A stretch of DNA of 64,000 nucleotides, from positions 1,798,001 through 1,862,000 of the forward strand of contig NZ_AP024896.1 in assembly GCF_024347055.1 (NCBI RefSeq), given 5' to 3'. Positions 35,293 to 44,357 of this stretch are shown one piece after another (position 1 is the stretch's first letter; each line of letters opens with the position of its first letter). The notes beneath the pieces are model-generated. The model was not told where the DNA came from. It searched no databases and was given only the letters and a program-made list of their open reading frames with translations. Both the position numbers and the translations under genes were made by a program. The DNA is from Vibrio porteresiae DSM 19223 (GTDB taxonomy: Bacteria; Pseudomonadota; Gammaproteobacteria; Enterobacterales; Vibrionaceae).

Positions 35293-35837
35293 TATTATGC
35301 TTCCTTGTGAAGATGGCTTTATTGCCTTTATAAGTTCACAGACCGCACTATTTATAGAATAAAAATGACCTTAAGTTTGTTAAGTTTATCAAGATAATAG
35401 CATTTATTTAACATCACAATAACCAAAGTAACCAATGAAAACAGCTCAAATATGGATAACAGTAATTTAATTTACCTTTTATTAACCTTTTATAAACCTT
35501 TTATAAGCATACTTGTCCATTTTTCAGCTGCTTAATTTATAAACACACTTGACGTCCATTAGTTTTATCTATTTCATTTCAATTAATTATATTTTCAAAT
35601 GCAATATTTATGTGATTTATCGCCATTTTCGTGCTACAGACGGTATCAACGACATTTTCTTCCTTTTGTTACTGATTTGATCATCGAGATAGCAATTTAG
35701 CTATGTTAAAGATTTCGCTTCTATGCAAAAATTGACGCATCATCTTGTTAGCTCTTATCCCAGTAACGTTTTCTGTTTGTTACAACACCATTTAATCACG
35801 TCACTGGGCTTGTTCGTCTTTGTTGAAAGGATTCTCC
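35293..35837. other. AT-rich divergent promoter region
   Basis: 545 bases between the dicarboxylate transporter and the carrier at 35838; about two-thirds A+T. Contains a run of related TTATTAACC / TTTATAAACC / TTTATAAGC words (35475-35510) but no gene, terminator or operator that I can name. Confidence 0.5.
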
Positions 35838-36794
35838 ATGCCATCGTTTTTAGACCAATTGGCTTTTTCAGTCTCGATCACCGGTCCAACCTGCCTTATG
35901 CTTGCACTAGGCGTCTTTTTTAAGCGTATAGAACTCATCAATGAAAACTTCATTGATGTCGCGTCAAAAGTCGTGTTTCAAGTAACCTTACCCGCTCTAC
36001 TTTTCTTGAGCATTGTGCAAGCCAATCACGACTTTTCGAACAGCATGTCTTTTGTTATTTTTGGTGTTGTCGCTAACATTATTTTCTTTCTCTTTTCGAC
36101 ATTTACCACCAAGAAGTTTTTCAAAAACGCAGCAGATCAAGGGGTCATCATTCAAGGGGGATTTCGTTCAAATTCCGCGATTGTTGGCTTAGCGTATGTT
36201 GCCAATGCTTACGGTAATTCAGGAGTTGCTCTTGCTGCGATTTATGTCGCTGCAACAACGATGCTGTATAACATTCAAGCCGTTATCACTTTAACTCCTA
36301 AAGGGAACAACAGTGGCTCTCAACTATTTAAAGTCATGCTTAATACGCTACGCAAGAACCCACTGATCATTTCCATTGTGGCAGGGCTTATCTTTTATGC
36401 TCTTTCTATCCCAATCCCCAAAGTCATCTCTGATGCCGGGCATTATTTCGCCAATATGACACTGCCATTGGCACTGCTTTGTACTGGGGGGTCACTGGAT
36501 CTTAAAGCAATGAACAAAGATAAAGGCCCTACTTGGTTCTCAAGCATGAATAAGCTTATCTTTGCACCGATCTTTATTACTCTTGGTGGCGTTCTTTGCG
36601 GATTCAAAGGACAAGAGTTGGGAATCATCTTCTTGATGAGTTCCGCTCCTGCAGCCGCTGCCAGCTATGTGATGGCGCGAGCTATGGGTGGTAACTATAC
36701 CCTCGCCGCCAATATTATTGCGGTGACCACAGTATTTTCCTTGCTGACATGTACGATAGGTATCTTTGTACTTTCGAGTCTAAATCTGTTCTAA
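35838..36794 (+). CDS. Auxin efflux carrier (AEC) family transporter
   Basis: 318-residue polytopic membrane protein (about ten helices arranged as two five-helix repeats) of the AEC/BASS-related family. FQVTLPALLFLSIVQ and FANMTLPLALLCTGGSLDL are the repeated TLPAL/LPLALL motifs, with GGFRSNSAIVGLA and MSSAPAAAASYVMARAMGGN as the other characteristic stretches. Bacterial members are thought to carry organic acids such as malate or malonate; the substrate is unknown here, though a dicarboxylate transporter is divergent next door. The start at 35838 is preceded by AAGGAT; an upstream in-frame start adds six residues. Confidence 0.88.
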   Translation: MPSFLDQLAFSVSITGPTCLMLALGVFFKRIELINENFIDVASKVVFQVTLPALLFLSIVQANHDFSNSMSFVIFGVVANIIFFLFSTFTTKKFFKNAADQGVIIQGGFRSNSAIVGLAYVANAYGNSGVALAAIYVAATTMLYNIQAVITLTPKGNNSGSQLFKVMLNTLRKNPLIISIVAGLIFYALSIPIPKVISDAGHYFANMTLPLALLCTGGSLDLKAMNKDKGPTWFSSMNKLIFAPIFITLGGVLCGFKGQELGIIFLMSSAPAAAASYVMARAMGGNYTLAANIIAVTTVFSLLTCTIGIFVLSSLNLF

Positions 36795-36803
36795 TGCGCG
36801 TGC

Positions 36804-36840
36804 GCTGAAAATATACGCCAGTAATGGCGATATTTTCAGC
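36804..36840 (+). terminator. Hairpin after the AEC-family gene
   Basis: Stem GCTGAAAATAT + CGCCA with TGGCG + ATATTTTCAGC, one bulged base and a 4-base loop, 10 bases after the stop; only ATTT follows, so it is a likely but weak terminator. Confidence 0.6.
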
Positions 36841-37248
36841 ATTTAAACCTACTCGTCATCAAATAATCCTCAAGCATACATTTCGCACCAAACTCCAATA
36901 TCCCAACCACAATATGCATGCATTACTCTTAATATACATTAGCAATGTATCATTAGAGCAATTTACGCACCAAATAGATCCAAGATAACACCATTTTAGT
37001 GCAGAATGTTGTTTTTTCATTCTTCCCTCCATCTAAGATATTTCGCATAATCCCTTCTGGTTAGTCGCCAAACTCTGCAAAATTGCCGAATTTTCATCAA
37101 AAATAGAGCAAGTGAGCACGATGGCATATGACTTGCTAACCCATTTTGATAACAGAATGATTCGCATAGAGATTGTTCGTTATATTGCTCCCTCAAGAAA
37201 CCCAATAACAATATTGAGGGGAATTCACTTTTTAACAGGATCGTAGAA
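36841..37248. other. aroP upstream region with leader hairpin
   Basis: About 410 bases. CCCTCAA (37190-37196) pairs with TTGAGGG (37214-37220) just before aroP. No TyrR box (TGTAAA-N6-TTTACA) could be found. A minus-strand ORF of 64 codons here has no SD or coding character and is not called. Confidence 0.5.
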
Positions 37249-38631
37249 ATGCAGGGAAGTGACTCTCATGCTCCACTAAAACGGGGCTTAAAAAACCGTC
37301 ATATCCAATTGATCGCCCTAGGCGGTGCAATTGGTACTGGCTTATTTTTGGGTATAGCCCAAACCATTCAATCAGCTGGCCCTTCTGTACTTCTTGGATA
37401 CGCCGTCGCTGGTTTAATTGCTTTCTTTATCATGCGTCAGCTCGGCGAAATGGTCGTTGAAGAGCCTGTTGCAGGCACTTTTAGCCATTTTGCGGGCAAA
37501 TATTGGCATGATTTCGCAGGTTTCCTATCTGGCTGGAACTACTGGGTACTTTATATTCTTGTCGGTATGGCCGAGCTCACAGCAATCGGTATTTACGTTC
37601 AATACTGGTGGCCAGACATTCCAACTTGGGTTTCGGCATTGGTGTTTTTTGTCGTGATTAACGCTATCAACCTCACCAACGTAAAAATGTTTGGCGAGCT
37701 TGAATTCTGGTTTTCCATCATTAAAGTGCTCGCCATTGTTGGCATGATTGCCTACGGCGCATACATTCTTGTGTTTGCCGATAGCGATACATCAACCATC
37801 GCGAACCTATGGCAAAACGGCGGCTTCTTCCCTCACGGAGTGAGCGGTTTGACGATGGCGATGGCGGCCATCATGTTCTCATTTGGTGGTCTGGAGCTAA
37901 TTGGTATTACCGCTGCAGAAGCAGAGCACCCAGAGAAAAGTATTCCTCGAGCAACCAATCAAGTGATTTACCGTATTCTGCTGTTTTATATCGGTTCATT
38001 GGTCGTGCTTTTGTCTCTTTACCCTTGGCAAAAAGTGGCAGAAGGTGGCAGCCCATTCGTGATGATTTTCCACGCGCTAAACAGCGATTGGGTGGCTAAC
38101 GTGCTGAACGTGATCATCCTGACCGCAGCGCTATCGGTATACAACAGCTGTGTATATAGTAACAGCCGCATGATGTATGGCCTTGCGAAACAAGGTAACG
38201 CCCCCAAAGCCATGCTAAAAGTGAACCGTCGCGGTGTGCCGCTGGCAGCGCTGTTAGTATCCGCCATTTCTACTGGCTTCTGCGTATTGATTAACTACTT
38301 TATGCCGGGTGAAGCCTTTGGCTTCCTAATGGCGCTGGTAGTATCCGCTCTGGTTCTTAACTGGATTGTGATCACCATTACTCACATGAAGTTCAAACTA
38401 GCCAAAATCAAAGCTCGTGAGAAAACACAATATCCATCATGGGGCTACCCAATCACTAACTGGATTTGTTTGTTCTTCCTAGCTGGCATCCTAGTAATCA
38501 TGTTTATGATCCCAGGCATGCGCCTATCAGTGTATCTGCTGCCAGTTTGGGTATGTGCAATGGCAATCGCTTACACTGCGAAAACCAAACGTCAGAAAGA
38601 AGCTGAGGCGGTATTAGCAGAGCAGCTGTAA
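37249..38631 (+). CDS. aroP: Aromatic amino acid permease AroP
   Basis: 460-residue APC-family (AAT) transporter, strikingly similar to E. coli AroP through LKRGLKNRHIQLIALGGAIG, MRQLGEMVVEEPVAG, FASGWNYWVLY-type LSGWNYWVLYILV, NAINLTNVKMFGE and IMFSFGGLELIGITAAEAEH. It should import phenylalanine, tyrosine and tryptophan by proton symport through 12 helices. Related PheP/ProY permeases are less close. No TyrR-like operator is visible upstream. Monocistronic; the terminator is shared with the convergent kinase gene. Confidence 0.9.
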   Translation: MQGSDSHAPLKRGLKNRHIQLIALGGAIGTGLFLGIAQTIQSAGPSVLLGYAVAGLIAFFIMRQLGEMVVEEPVAGTFSHFAGKYWHDFAGFLSGWNYWVLYILVGMAELTAIGIYVQYWWPDIPTWVSALVFFVVINAINLTNVKMFGELEFWFSIIKVLAIVGMIAYGAYILVFADSDTSTIANLWQNGGFFPHGVSGLTMAMAAIMFSFGGLELIGITAAEAEHPEKSIPRATNQVIYRILLFYIGSLVVLLSLYPWQKVAEGGSPFVMIFHALNSDWVANVLNVIILTAALSVYNSCVYSNSRMMYGLAKQGNAPKAMLKVNRRGVPLAALLVSAISTGFCVLINYFMPGEAFGFLMALVVSALVLNWIVITITHMKFKLAKIKAREKTQYPSWGYPITNWICLFFLAGILVIMFMIPGMRLSVYLLPVWVCAMAIAYTAKTKRQKEAEAVLAEQL

Positions 38632-38657
38632 CCCTATCACTAAACAACCAACTGCAA

Positions 38658-38679
38658 ATGGGCCAATCACTTGGCCCAT
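38658..38679. terminator. Hairpin between aroP and the kinase gene
   Basis: ATGGGCCAA / TTGGCCCAT, a perfect 9-bp stem with a 4-base loop between convergent stops; short T/A flanks, probably bidirectional. Confidence 0.7.
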
Positions 38680-38681
38680 GT

Positions 38682-40694
38682 TTAATTGATCCGGTCAGAA
38701 ACACTAAATTGAATGATGAATTGAGCGCCTTGCCCCTCAGTACTGTGGCAAACAATGGAGCCACCGAGCACATTAGTAATAATATTGTAAACAATGTTCA
38801 AACCTAATCCCGTACCGCCCGTTCCCCGTTTGGTCGTAAAGAAGGGATCAAAGATCTTAGGCACATGTTCTTTACTAATTCCCTTTCCATCATCCTGATA
38901 ATCAATACGAAACTCTGTCTTAGTTACCTCTGTAATCACCATCTTAATCTGACCAGATTGACGGTCAGAAAATCCATGAGTAACAGAATTGACGATTAAA
39001 TTTGTCAACACTTGAGACAACAGACCCGGGTTCGTCAAGATAATAAAATCGTCAGGGCATTCAATCGTGACTTGCGCATTGGATTTACGCAGGACCGACG
39101 CAAGGCTAAACACCACTTCCTCGAAATAATGTTTGAGATTCACTTGGCGATCTTCTTCACTGGTTTGGTCCACAGCCACTTGCTTAAAGCTTCTCACAAG
39201 ATGCGCGGTACGCTCTAAGTTCTTATGAACAATATTCGAGATTTCTCGCGCATCGTTAATAAACTCTTCAAAATCGGCTTCCGTTAAACTGCCATCTTGA
39301 TAACGTTTATTGAGAACATTGCACTGATCGATCCATTGAGTGACGCCTGTCAAACCAATTCCCACGGGGGTGTTAATCTCATGTGCAACCCCTGCGACCA
39401 AAGAACCAAGACTCGCCATTTTCTCCGACTCGACTAACTTTGCCTGTGTCTCTTTTAAATTATCAATGCTTTTTTCCAAGTTGTCGTTAGAGGCTTTCAA
39501 CTCAATATTCCTTTCAAAAACCTCAATTTCCAATTTGCGCTTCTCAGAGATGTCTCGTGTTATTCCATAGAGCACATCAGAATCTTTGATCGTCACTTTA
39601 GTAAGAATCACTTCTCCCCAAAAATCCGTACCATCTTGCCTCCGATGTAGCCATTCAAATCGTGTTGAGCCTTGGATAAAAGCGTCTGACATGCGCTTTT
39701 CCGCCGCCGTCACAGAAGGCTCCCCCCCCTCACCTTGAAACTCAGATGACACTTCTAAAGGGTTTAGACCAATCACCTCTTCTTTTTTCGAAAAGCCAAA
39801 CAGCGTTAAAAAAGAGTCATTACAATCAGAAAAAACACCATCAGCAATGATACTTAAGCCATCTTTTGACTTGTTAAATAGGGTTTCAAGAGTCGATTTT
39901 TGCTCAGCGATTTCAAGCTGTAATGCTTTTTTCTCGGAAATATCTCGGGTAATGGCATACAACACTTCCGTGTCTTTAATCGTGATTTTGAACAAGATGA
40001 TCTCACACCAAAACTCAGTGCCATCGAACTTTTTATGTACCCATTCAAAACGAATCGTCCCTTGGGTAAAAGCTGTATTGATGATCTCAACGGCTTTTTC
40101 AGCCGAGAGGCGTCCGTCAGGCTGATATTTGGGCGATAAATCAATAGGAGTGATACCAACAATCTCTGTTTTACGACTCGCTCCAAACAGGCTAACAAAC
40201 GCTTTATTACAGTCAAAATAGCGCTCAGTGGTCAGCAAACATAAACCATCTTCTGATTCATTAAATAACGTTTCAAATGTCTCTTTTTGCACTTGAGTTT
40301 CCAGTTCAAGCGTTTTCTTCTCGGTGATATCTCGCCAATTAGTGTGTAAAACCACTTCATTGTTAAGCACCATTTTCGTGATAATCACTTCAGCCCAAAA
40401 CTCATTACCGTTCAGTTTTTTATGCACCCACTCAAACCGTACACTGCCTGTATCTAGGCACTGTTTGATCATTTCCATCCCTTTTTCATCAGATCGTCTA
40501 CCATCAGGCTGTAACTCTGGAGAAAAATCGAATGGGGTAAAACCGACGAACTGCTCTCGCGTCGATGCTCCAACAATATCGAGCATCGACTGATTACAGT
40601 CGACGAACATATCATCTTTAAGAATCGCAAGACCATCTTTTGAATCTCTAAAAACCGTTTCAAAACCATTCTCATGGGCAAACATATCATTCAT
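38682..40694 (-). CDS. Soluble three-PAS sensor histidine kinase (orphan)
   Basis: 670 residues with no membrane helix. Three consecutive, mutually similar PAS-PAC units (~10-130, ~135-255, ~262-385), each ending in an R-DI(T/S)EK linker and containing FEW(V/L)H(K/R)(K/R). A coiled coil follows, then HisKA with H438 in VAHEINTP and HATPase_c with NLIVNSVTHG (N box), YQDDGKGI (G1) and GTGLGLNIV (G2). A cytoplasmic signal such as redox state, a gas or a small molecule is expected. No response regulator gene is adjacent, so the partner is elsewhere. The similarity among the PAS units suggests internal triplication. Confidence 0.9.
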   Translation of the reverse strand: MNDMFAHENGFETVFRDSKDGLAILKDDMFVDCNQSMLDIVGASTREQFVGFTPFDFSPELQPDGRRSDEKGMEMIKQCLDTGSVRFEWVHKKLNGNEFWAEVIITKMVLNNEVVLHTNWRDITEKKTLELETQVQKETFETLFNESEDGLCLLTTERYFDCNKAFVSLFGASRKTEIVGITPIDLSPKYQPDGRLSAEKAVEIINTAFTQGTIRFEWVHKKFDGTEFWCEIILFKITIKDTEVLYAITRDISEKKALQLEIAEQKSTLETLFNKSKDGLSIIADGVFSDCNDSFLTLFGFSKKEEVIGLNPLEVSSEFQGEGGEPSVTAAEKRMSDAFIQGSTRFEWLHRRQDGTDFWGEVILTKVTIKDSDVLYGITRDISEKRKLEIEVFERNIELKASNDNLEKSIDNLKETQAKLVESEKMASLGSLVAGVAHEINTPVGIGLTGVTQWIDQCNVLNKRYQDGSLTEADFEEFINDAREISNIVHKNLERTAHLVRSFKQVAVDQTSEEDRQVNLKHYFEEVVFSLASVLRKSNAQVTIECPDDFIILTNPGLLSQVLTNLIVNSVTHGFSDRQSGQIKMVITEVTKTEFRIDYQDDGKGISKEHVPKIFDPFFTTKRGTGGTGLGLNIVYNIITNVLGGSIVCHSTEGQGAQFIIQFSVSDRIN

Positions 40695-40837
40695 GCTGCT
40701 AGGACCTATTTACATGATGTTTTCGACGTCATAGTTAAGGGATAAATGGCATAAGGGGTAACATTCCCTATTACCAAAACTAGCAAATGCGCAGGAAAGT
40801 GCCAGAACAACGAGAAGTTACGGCTTAATAAAAATGC

Positions 40838-40866
40838 AGCCCCGCTCTAAAACTTAGAGCGGGGCT
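40838..40866 (-). terminator. Strong hairpin downstream of the nhaC-type gene
   Basis: AGCCCCGCTCTAA / TTAGAGCGGGGCT, a 13-bp stem with a 3-base loop; the minus strand continues GCATTTTTATT. It lies about 100 bases after the antiporter stop. Confidence 0.85.
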
Positions 40867-40964
40867 AGAAAGGTTGATGTGTTCAAGAACACTATTTACG
40901 CGATGGCAAGTCGATATGTTTCACGCACATCACCGATATAAAATGCATTACGTCCAACACATCA

Positions 40965-42479
40965 TCATGCATGACTGATAGAGTTAGCCAAGTGAGAGGT
41001 TTGGCTCTGTGGGAGCGTCATTATCAGTTCGTTATTCGTATGCCACTGTAACTTCTCCTCTTCTGTCGCTTTAGGGCAAAACTTACCAAAATACGCATAG
41101 ATAATGCCCAGTAGTGGCGACATCCAACAGGCAATCGCACAAACAATATAAAGTAGGTTCTCAGTATGTCCCTGTGCGATCCCCAGACCTAAAGACTGAA
41201 TCACTAAGGCACCACCTGCGTTCCAAGGAATAAGCGGCGATAACAATGTTCCCCCCTCTTCTACAGAGCGAGATAAGCACAAGGTGGAATACCCCATGCC
41301 TCGATATGCTTGGCTGTACATTCTGCCCGGCAACGCAATCGACAAGTAGGGATCGCCCGCCACCAAATTCGTACCAGCAGCGGTTAACGTCGAAGCGACT
41401 TGCAAACCAAAAATAGTGCGGACTCGGCTCATAATACTCAGTACGATCGTTTCTAAGCAGCGTGTTTGCTCAAGTACACCTCCGAGCGCGAGAGCAATCA
41501 GCACCAAAGTTAAGATCCACGCCATAGATTGAATGCCGCCACGATTAAGCAAGGCATCCGCGTTACTATTGCCTGTTTCAATACTAAATCCACTTTGTAA
41601 GTAACCAAGCGCCTCATGAATCGAGACACCTTGAACGTACATGGCAATAGCAGAACTACACAACACGCTGACCATCAAACTAGGAATAGCTGGCATCTTG
41701 AGTATTGCTAACGCAAACACCACAACAGCAGGCATCAAGACAACCCAGTTGAACGTAAAGTGTTGCTGCAGCGCATCGCTCATGGCTTGAATTTTAATCG
41801 GATCCACTTGTGTCGCGTCGATCATGGTAAAACCGACAAAAACATAAACTAAAAAGGCAATAAATAGTGCAGGAACGGTCGTGGGCAACATATTGCGAAT
41901 ATGCGCGAAAAGATGTGTCCCTGTGACCGCGGGAGCAAGATTGGTCGTATCCGAAAGGGGTGACATTTTATCACCGAAAAAAGCGCCAGAGACAACCGCT
42001 CCAGCAGTCCAGTACATCGGAATACCAAAACCGTCCCCCACGCCCATCAATGCCAACCCTACAGTTGCCGTTGTGGTCCATGATGTCCCTAAAGAGACGG
42101 AAATGATCGAGCACAGCAGCATTGCCGCCGCGAGGAAGGTTTGTGGTGTGAGTATCTGAAATCCATAATAAATCATCATAGGAACGGTGCCACTGGCAAT
42201 CCAACTGCCGATGATCATGCCTATAATTAACATGATAAGGATGGCCGATGTCGCCACTTGAATCACATGGAATAAACCTTTTTCCATCGATTTCCAGCGA
42301 TAACCTCGACACCAAGCGATAACACAAGTCACCACAATACCGATGGCTAGTGGTGTGTGCGGCGTAAAGTCATCAAAATAAAAGAGTTGTATACTAAGCA
42401 TTCCGATCGTTAATGCGATCGGCAATATAGCTAAGAATAATCTTGGCCTAGCTATTTGACCTTGAACGTGTGCAGACAT
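40965..42479 (-). CDS. NhaC-family Na+/H+ antiporter
   Basis: 504-residue inner-membrane antiporter of the NhaC family (about 12 helices). Characteristic stretches: LGTSWTTTATVGLALMGVG, SGAFFGDKMSPLSDTTNLAPAVTGT (the conserved transport-site loop), and AGTNLVAGDPYLSIALPGRMY. Some members exchange organic acids (malate/lactate) rather than Na+/H+, so the substrate is likely but not certain. The start was set at 42479 because AGGAGG is seven bases before it; an in-frame start at 42512 would add 11 residues without an SD. Confidence 0.9.
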   Translation of the reverse strand: MSAHVQGQIARPRLFLAILPIALTIGMLSIQLFYFDDFTPHTPLAIGIVVTCVIAWCRGYRWKSMEKGLFHVIQVATSAILIMLIIGMIIGSWIASGTVPMMIYYGFQILTPQTFLAAAMLLCSIISVSLGTSWTTTATVGLALMGVGDGFGIPMYWTAGAVVSGAFFGDKMSPLSDTTNLAPAVTGTHLFAHIRNMLPTTVPALFIAFLVYVFVGFTMIDATQVDPIKIQAMSDALQQHFTFNWVVLMPAVVVFALAILKMPAIPSLMVSVLCSSAIAMYVQGVSIHEALGYLQSGFSIETGNSNADALLNRGGIQSMAWILTLVLIALALGGVLEQTRCLETIVLSIMSRVRTIFGLQVASTLTAAGTNLVAGDPYLSIALPGRMYSQAYRGMGYSTLCLSRSVEEGGTLLSPLIPWNAGGALVIQSLGLGIAQGHTENLLYIVCAIACWMSPLLGIIYAYFGKFCPKATEEEKLQWHTNNELIMTLPQSQTSHLANSISHA

Positions 42480-42693
42480 GCAGCCTCCTTGCATTAAGCA
42501 TCTGATACGCAACGCTGCCCAAATCCCGCCACAGGAATTTATCGGTCATGACTTACGTCATCACTATGCAACGTCATCAGAGTTAGCCTACGCCTCGCGG
42601 GAAAGCATCTTGTTTCTCAAAACGCTATGTAATGTCCTCATGACGACAAGATGATTCGAGAGAAAAGATCCATCATCTAAATGCGCTAGCAAT

Positions 42694-42732
42694 AAAAAAC
42701 CCGATCAATCACCATAATTGATCGGGTTTAAA
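42694..42732 (-). terminator. Intrinsic terminator of the T6SS auxiliary cluster
   Basis: AAACCCGATCAAT / ATTGATCGGGTTT, a 13-bp stem with a 7-base loop; the minus strand continues TTTATTG. It follows the last gene of the cluster by ~40 bases. Confidence 0.88.
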
Positions 42733-42767
42733 AGAGAATATGTTCATCGAAGAATCAGAAACAGTGT

Positions 42768-43850
42768 CTACTTTGGTTTGTAACGGTATTTTTCACGAAT
42801 GTCGCCGACATTGAAGATGGTATCTCCCATCGCGTAATCATTTTGCTCAAGCATGCGGTTGTAGTAGCACAACTCTTCGCTGGGTTTGGCCCATTCACTT
42901 TCGGGGAGAGGTTTGCTCCATTCGGCAATTTCGGGATATTTGACCGCTCGATTCATCATGGATTTTTGTTCCCACTTGATGCGAAGCACGCCGAGATAAG
43001 TGCCGTTTAGAATCCACCATACCTTGGTACTGAGAGGAAAGTCCTTTTTATCAATGTTTTTGCTTTGACAATATTCCTCAATCAAACCATCGAGAGTATA
43101 AGGCCTTGGATTACCGATTTTTTTATAACCGTTAGGTTCTTCCATAAAGCAACGGATCATTTCCCACATACCCGCAGCATGAAGCTCACTAATCGCACTA
43201 AAGCTCATCCCCGACCACATTTGCTCTTCGTTTTCCTCATCACTTACACCAATTAAGAGGCCAGATGATGTCGCCACGCCTGCTGTCGATAGAAAAGTCT
43301 GCCCGCCCACTAATGCACACACCCGCTCCCAAGGGAAAAAACGATACTCCGTCGACTTAGTCTCTTTATTCCAAATGCTAAATATCACTTCTCGACGTTG
43401 TCGATTAAAACGAATTGGTAAGATCCTTCTAGACATGATGTGAAAACTAAATATGTTGTAGAGGCTGATTGATGTAAAGACTGTAAATGGGCCAAAACAG
43501 ATTAGAATAGCCCCAATAAAGTCGTATAGACTAAATTTTCTCTCATAATCCCCATTAATAAATTCAGTATGCATTGAGGAATCAATCATACCCGACAATC
43601 CGCCGATTAAGTAAAGAGGGAGTAAACAGCAAACAAGAGCGGCAAAAATAAAAAGAAAATAATTCAATTGAGTATGGAATATAATACCTGATGTTCCTCC
43701 AATCTCAAGAGTAACATCATCCTTATTCAAAATAACATCTTCATTACTATAAAGTGGGACATTAGTTTTTACAGGTATAGGACTTAAAAATAGGCTACCC
43801 TTAACATATTTGTTCTTTTTCTGTCCTGCGAAAAACAATGTGTTAGTCAT
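42768..43850 (-). CDS. Two-TM protein, DUF6708-like, T6SS-associated
   Basis: 360 residues. Two membrane helices (~62-85 and ~112-137) are followed by a cytoplasmic domain containing PIRFNRQRREVIF and WERVCALVGG, which fits what I recall of DUF6708, a domain often encoded beside T6SS vgrG or effector genes. It sits ~500 bases downstream of the lipoprotein gene, same strand, ending the cluster. A role as an extra immunity or accessory protein is inference. Base composition is mosaic: by direct count the row from 43681 has 19 G+C of 60, the row from 42841 has 29, so the membrane half is AT-rich like the cargo gene and the C-terminal half is not. Confidence 0.6.
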   Translation of the reverse strand: MTNTLFFAGQKKNKYVKGSLFLSPIPVKTNVPLYSNEDVILNKDDVTLEIGGTSGIIFHTQLNYFLFIFAALVCCLLPLYLIGGLSGMIDSSMHTEFINGDYERKFSLYDFIGAILICFGPFTVFTSISLYNIFSFHIMSRRILPIRFNRQRREVIFSIWNKETKSTEYRFFPWERVCALVGGQTFLSTAGVATSSGLLIGVSDEENEEQMWSGMSFSAISELHAAGMWEMIRCFMEEPNGYKKIGNPRPYTLDGLIEEYCQSKNIDKKDFPLSTKVWWILNGTYLGVLRIKWEQKSMMNRAVKYPEIAEWSKPLPESEWAKPSEELCYYNRMLEQNDYAMGDTIFNVGDIREKYRYKPK

Positions 43851-44357
43851 TTTTAATCCTTATTACCAATAATTAACTCGTTTAAAAAGTTTCTCATTAT
43901 TCGTAAGTCAACTGATTGTTTATCATCTTTATCTAACTTATAAATAGCATTTTTCCACACCGTCACGCACAAACTAATGATACGCTTCTCATGCCTTAGA
44001 TTACATTTAAGAGTATAAAATCTATTAATATTAAGTAGCCGTGTATTCTTTTTGTTAGATTGTTATCCGAGGTTTTCTATTAGATAAAACGTTTTAATTT
44101 CGGCATATTAGGAATGAATGAGCTAAACGCCCGAGAACTACTTCATATAAATCACGGGCATTGCCTATATAGATGACGTTATACAAGGCACAGCATAATC
44201 TATTTTCAATGATCGACTAGTTTTTCCCTACCTACGCCAATTTCTGTGCTTGAGATGCAAATAGCCCATAATTAGTAGACAGGAAAAGTGCAGGAATACC
44301 CCCTTAATTTCCTGCTAACCTGATAACTATTTAATAAACTCTTATCTATATTTTTAA
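43851..44357. other. Non-coding gap in the T6SS cluster
   Basis: About 500 AT-rich bases between the lipoprotein and the two-TM gene with no supported ORF. A 7-bp inverted repeat GCAGGAA/TTCCTGC (about 44290-44315) lacks a T-run. May be a remnant of an earlier cargo or immunity gene; I could not recognise any residual coding. Confidence 0.45.

Noticed and set aside
37017..37211. 64-codon minus-strand ORF upstream of aroP
   Set aside because: No SD, no family resemblance, lies in the promoter/leader region.
36841..37248. TyrR operator upstream of aroP
   Set aside because: No TGTAAA-N6-TTTACA match or close variant was found.
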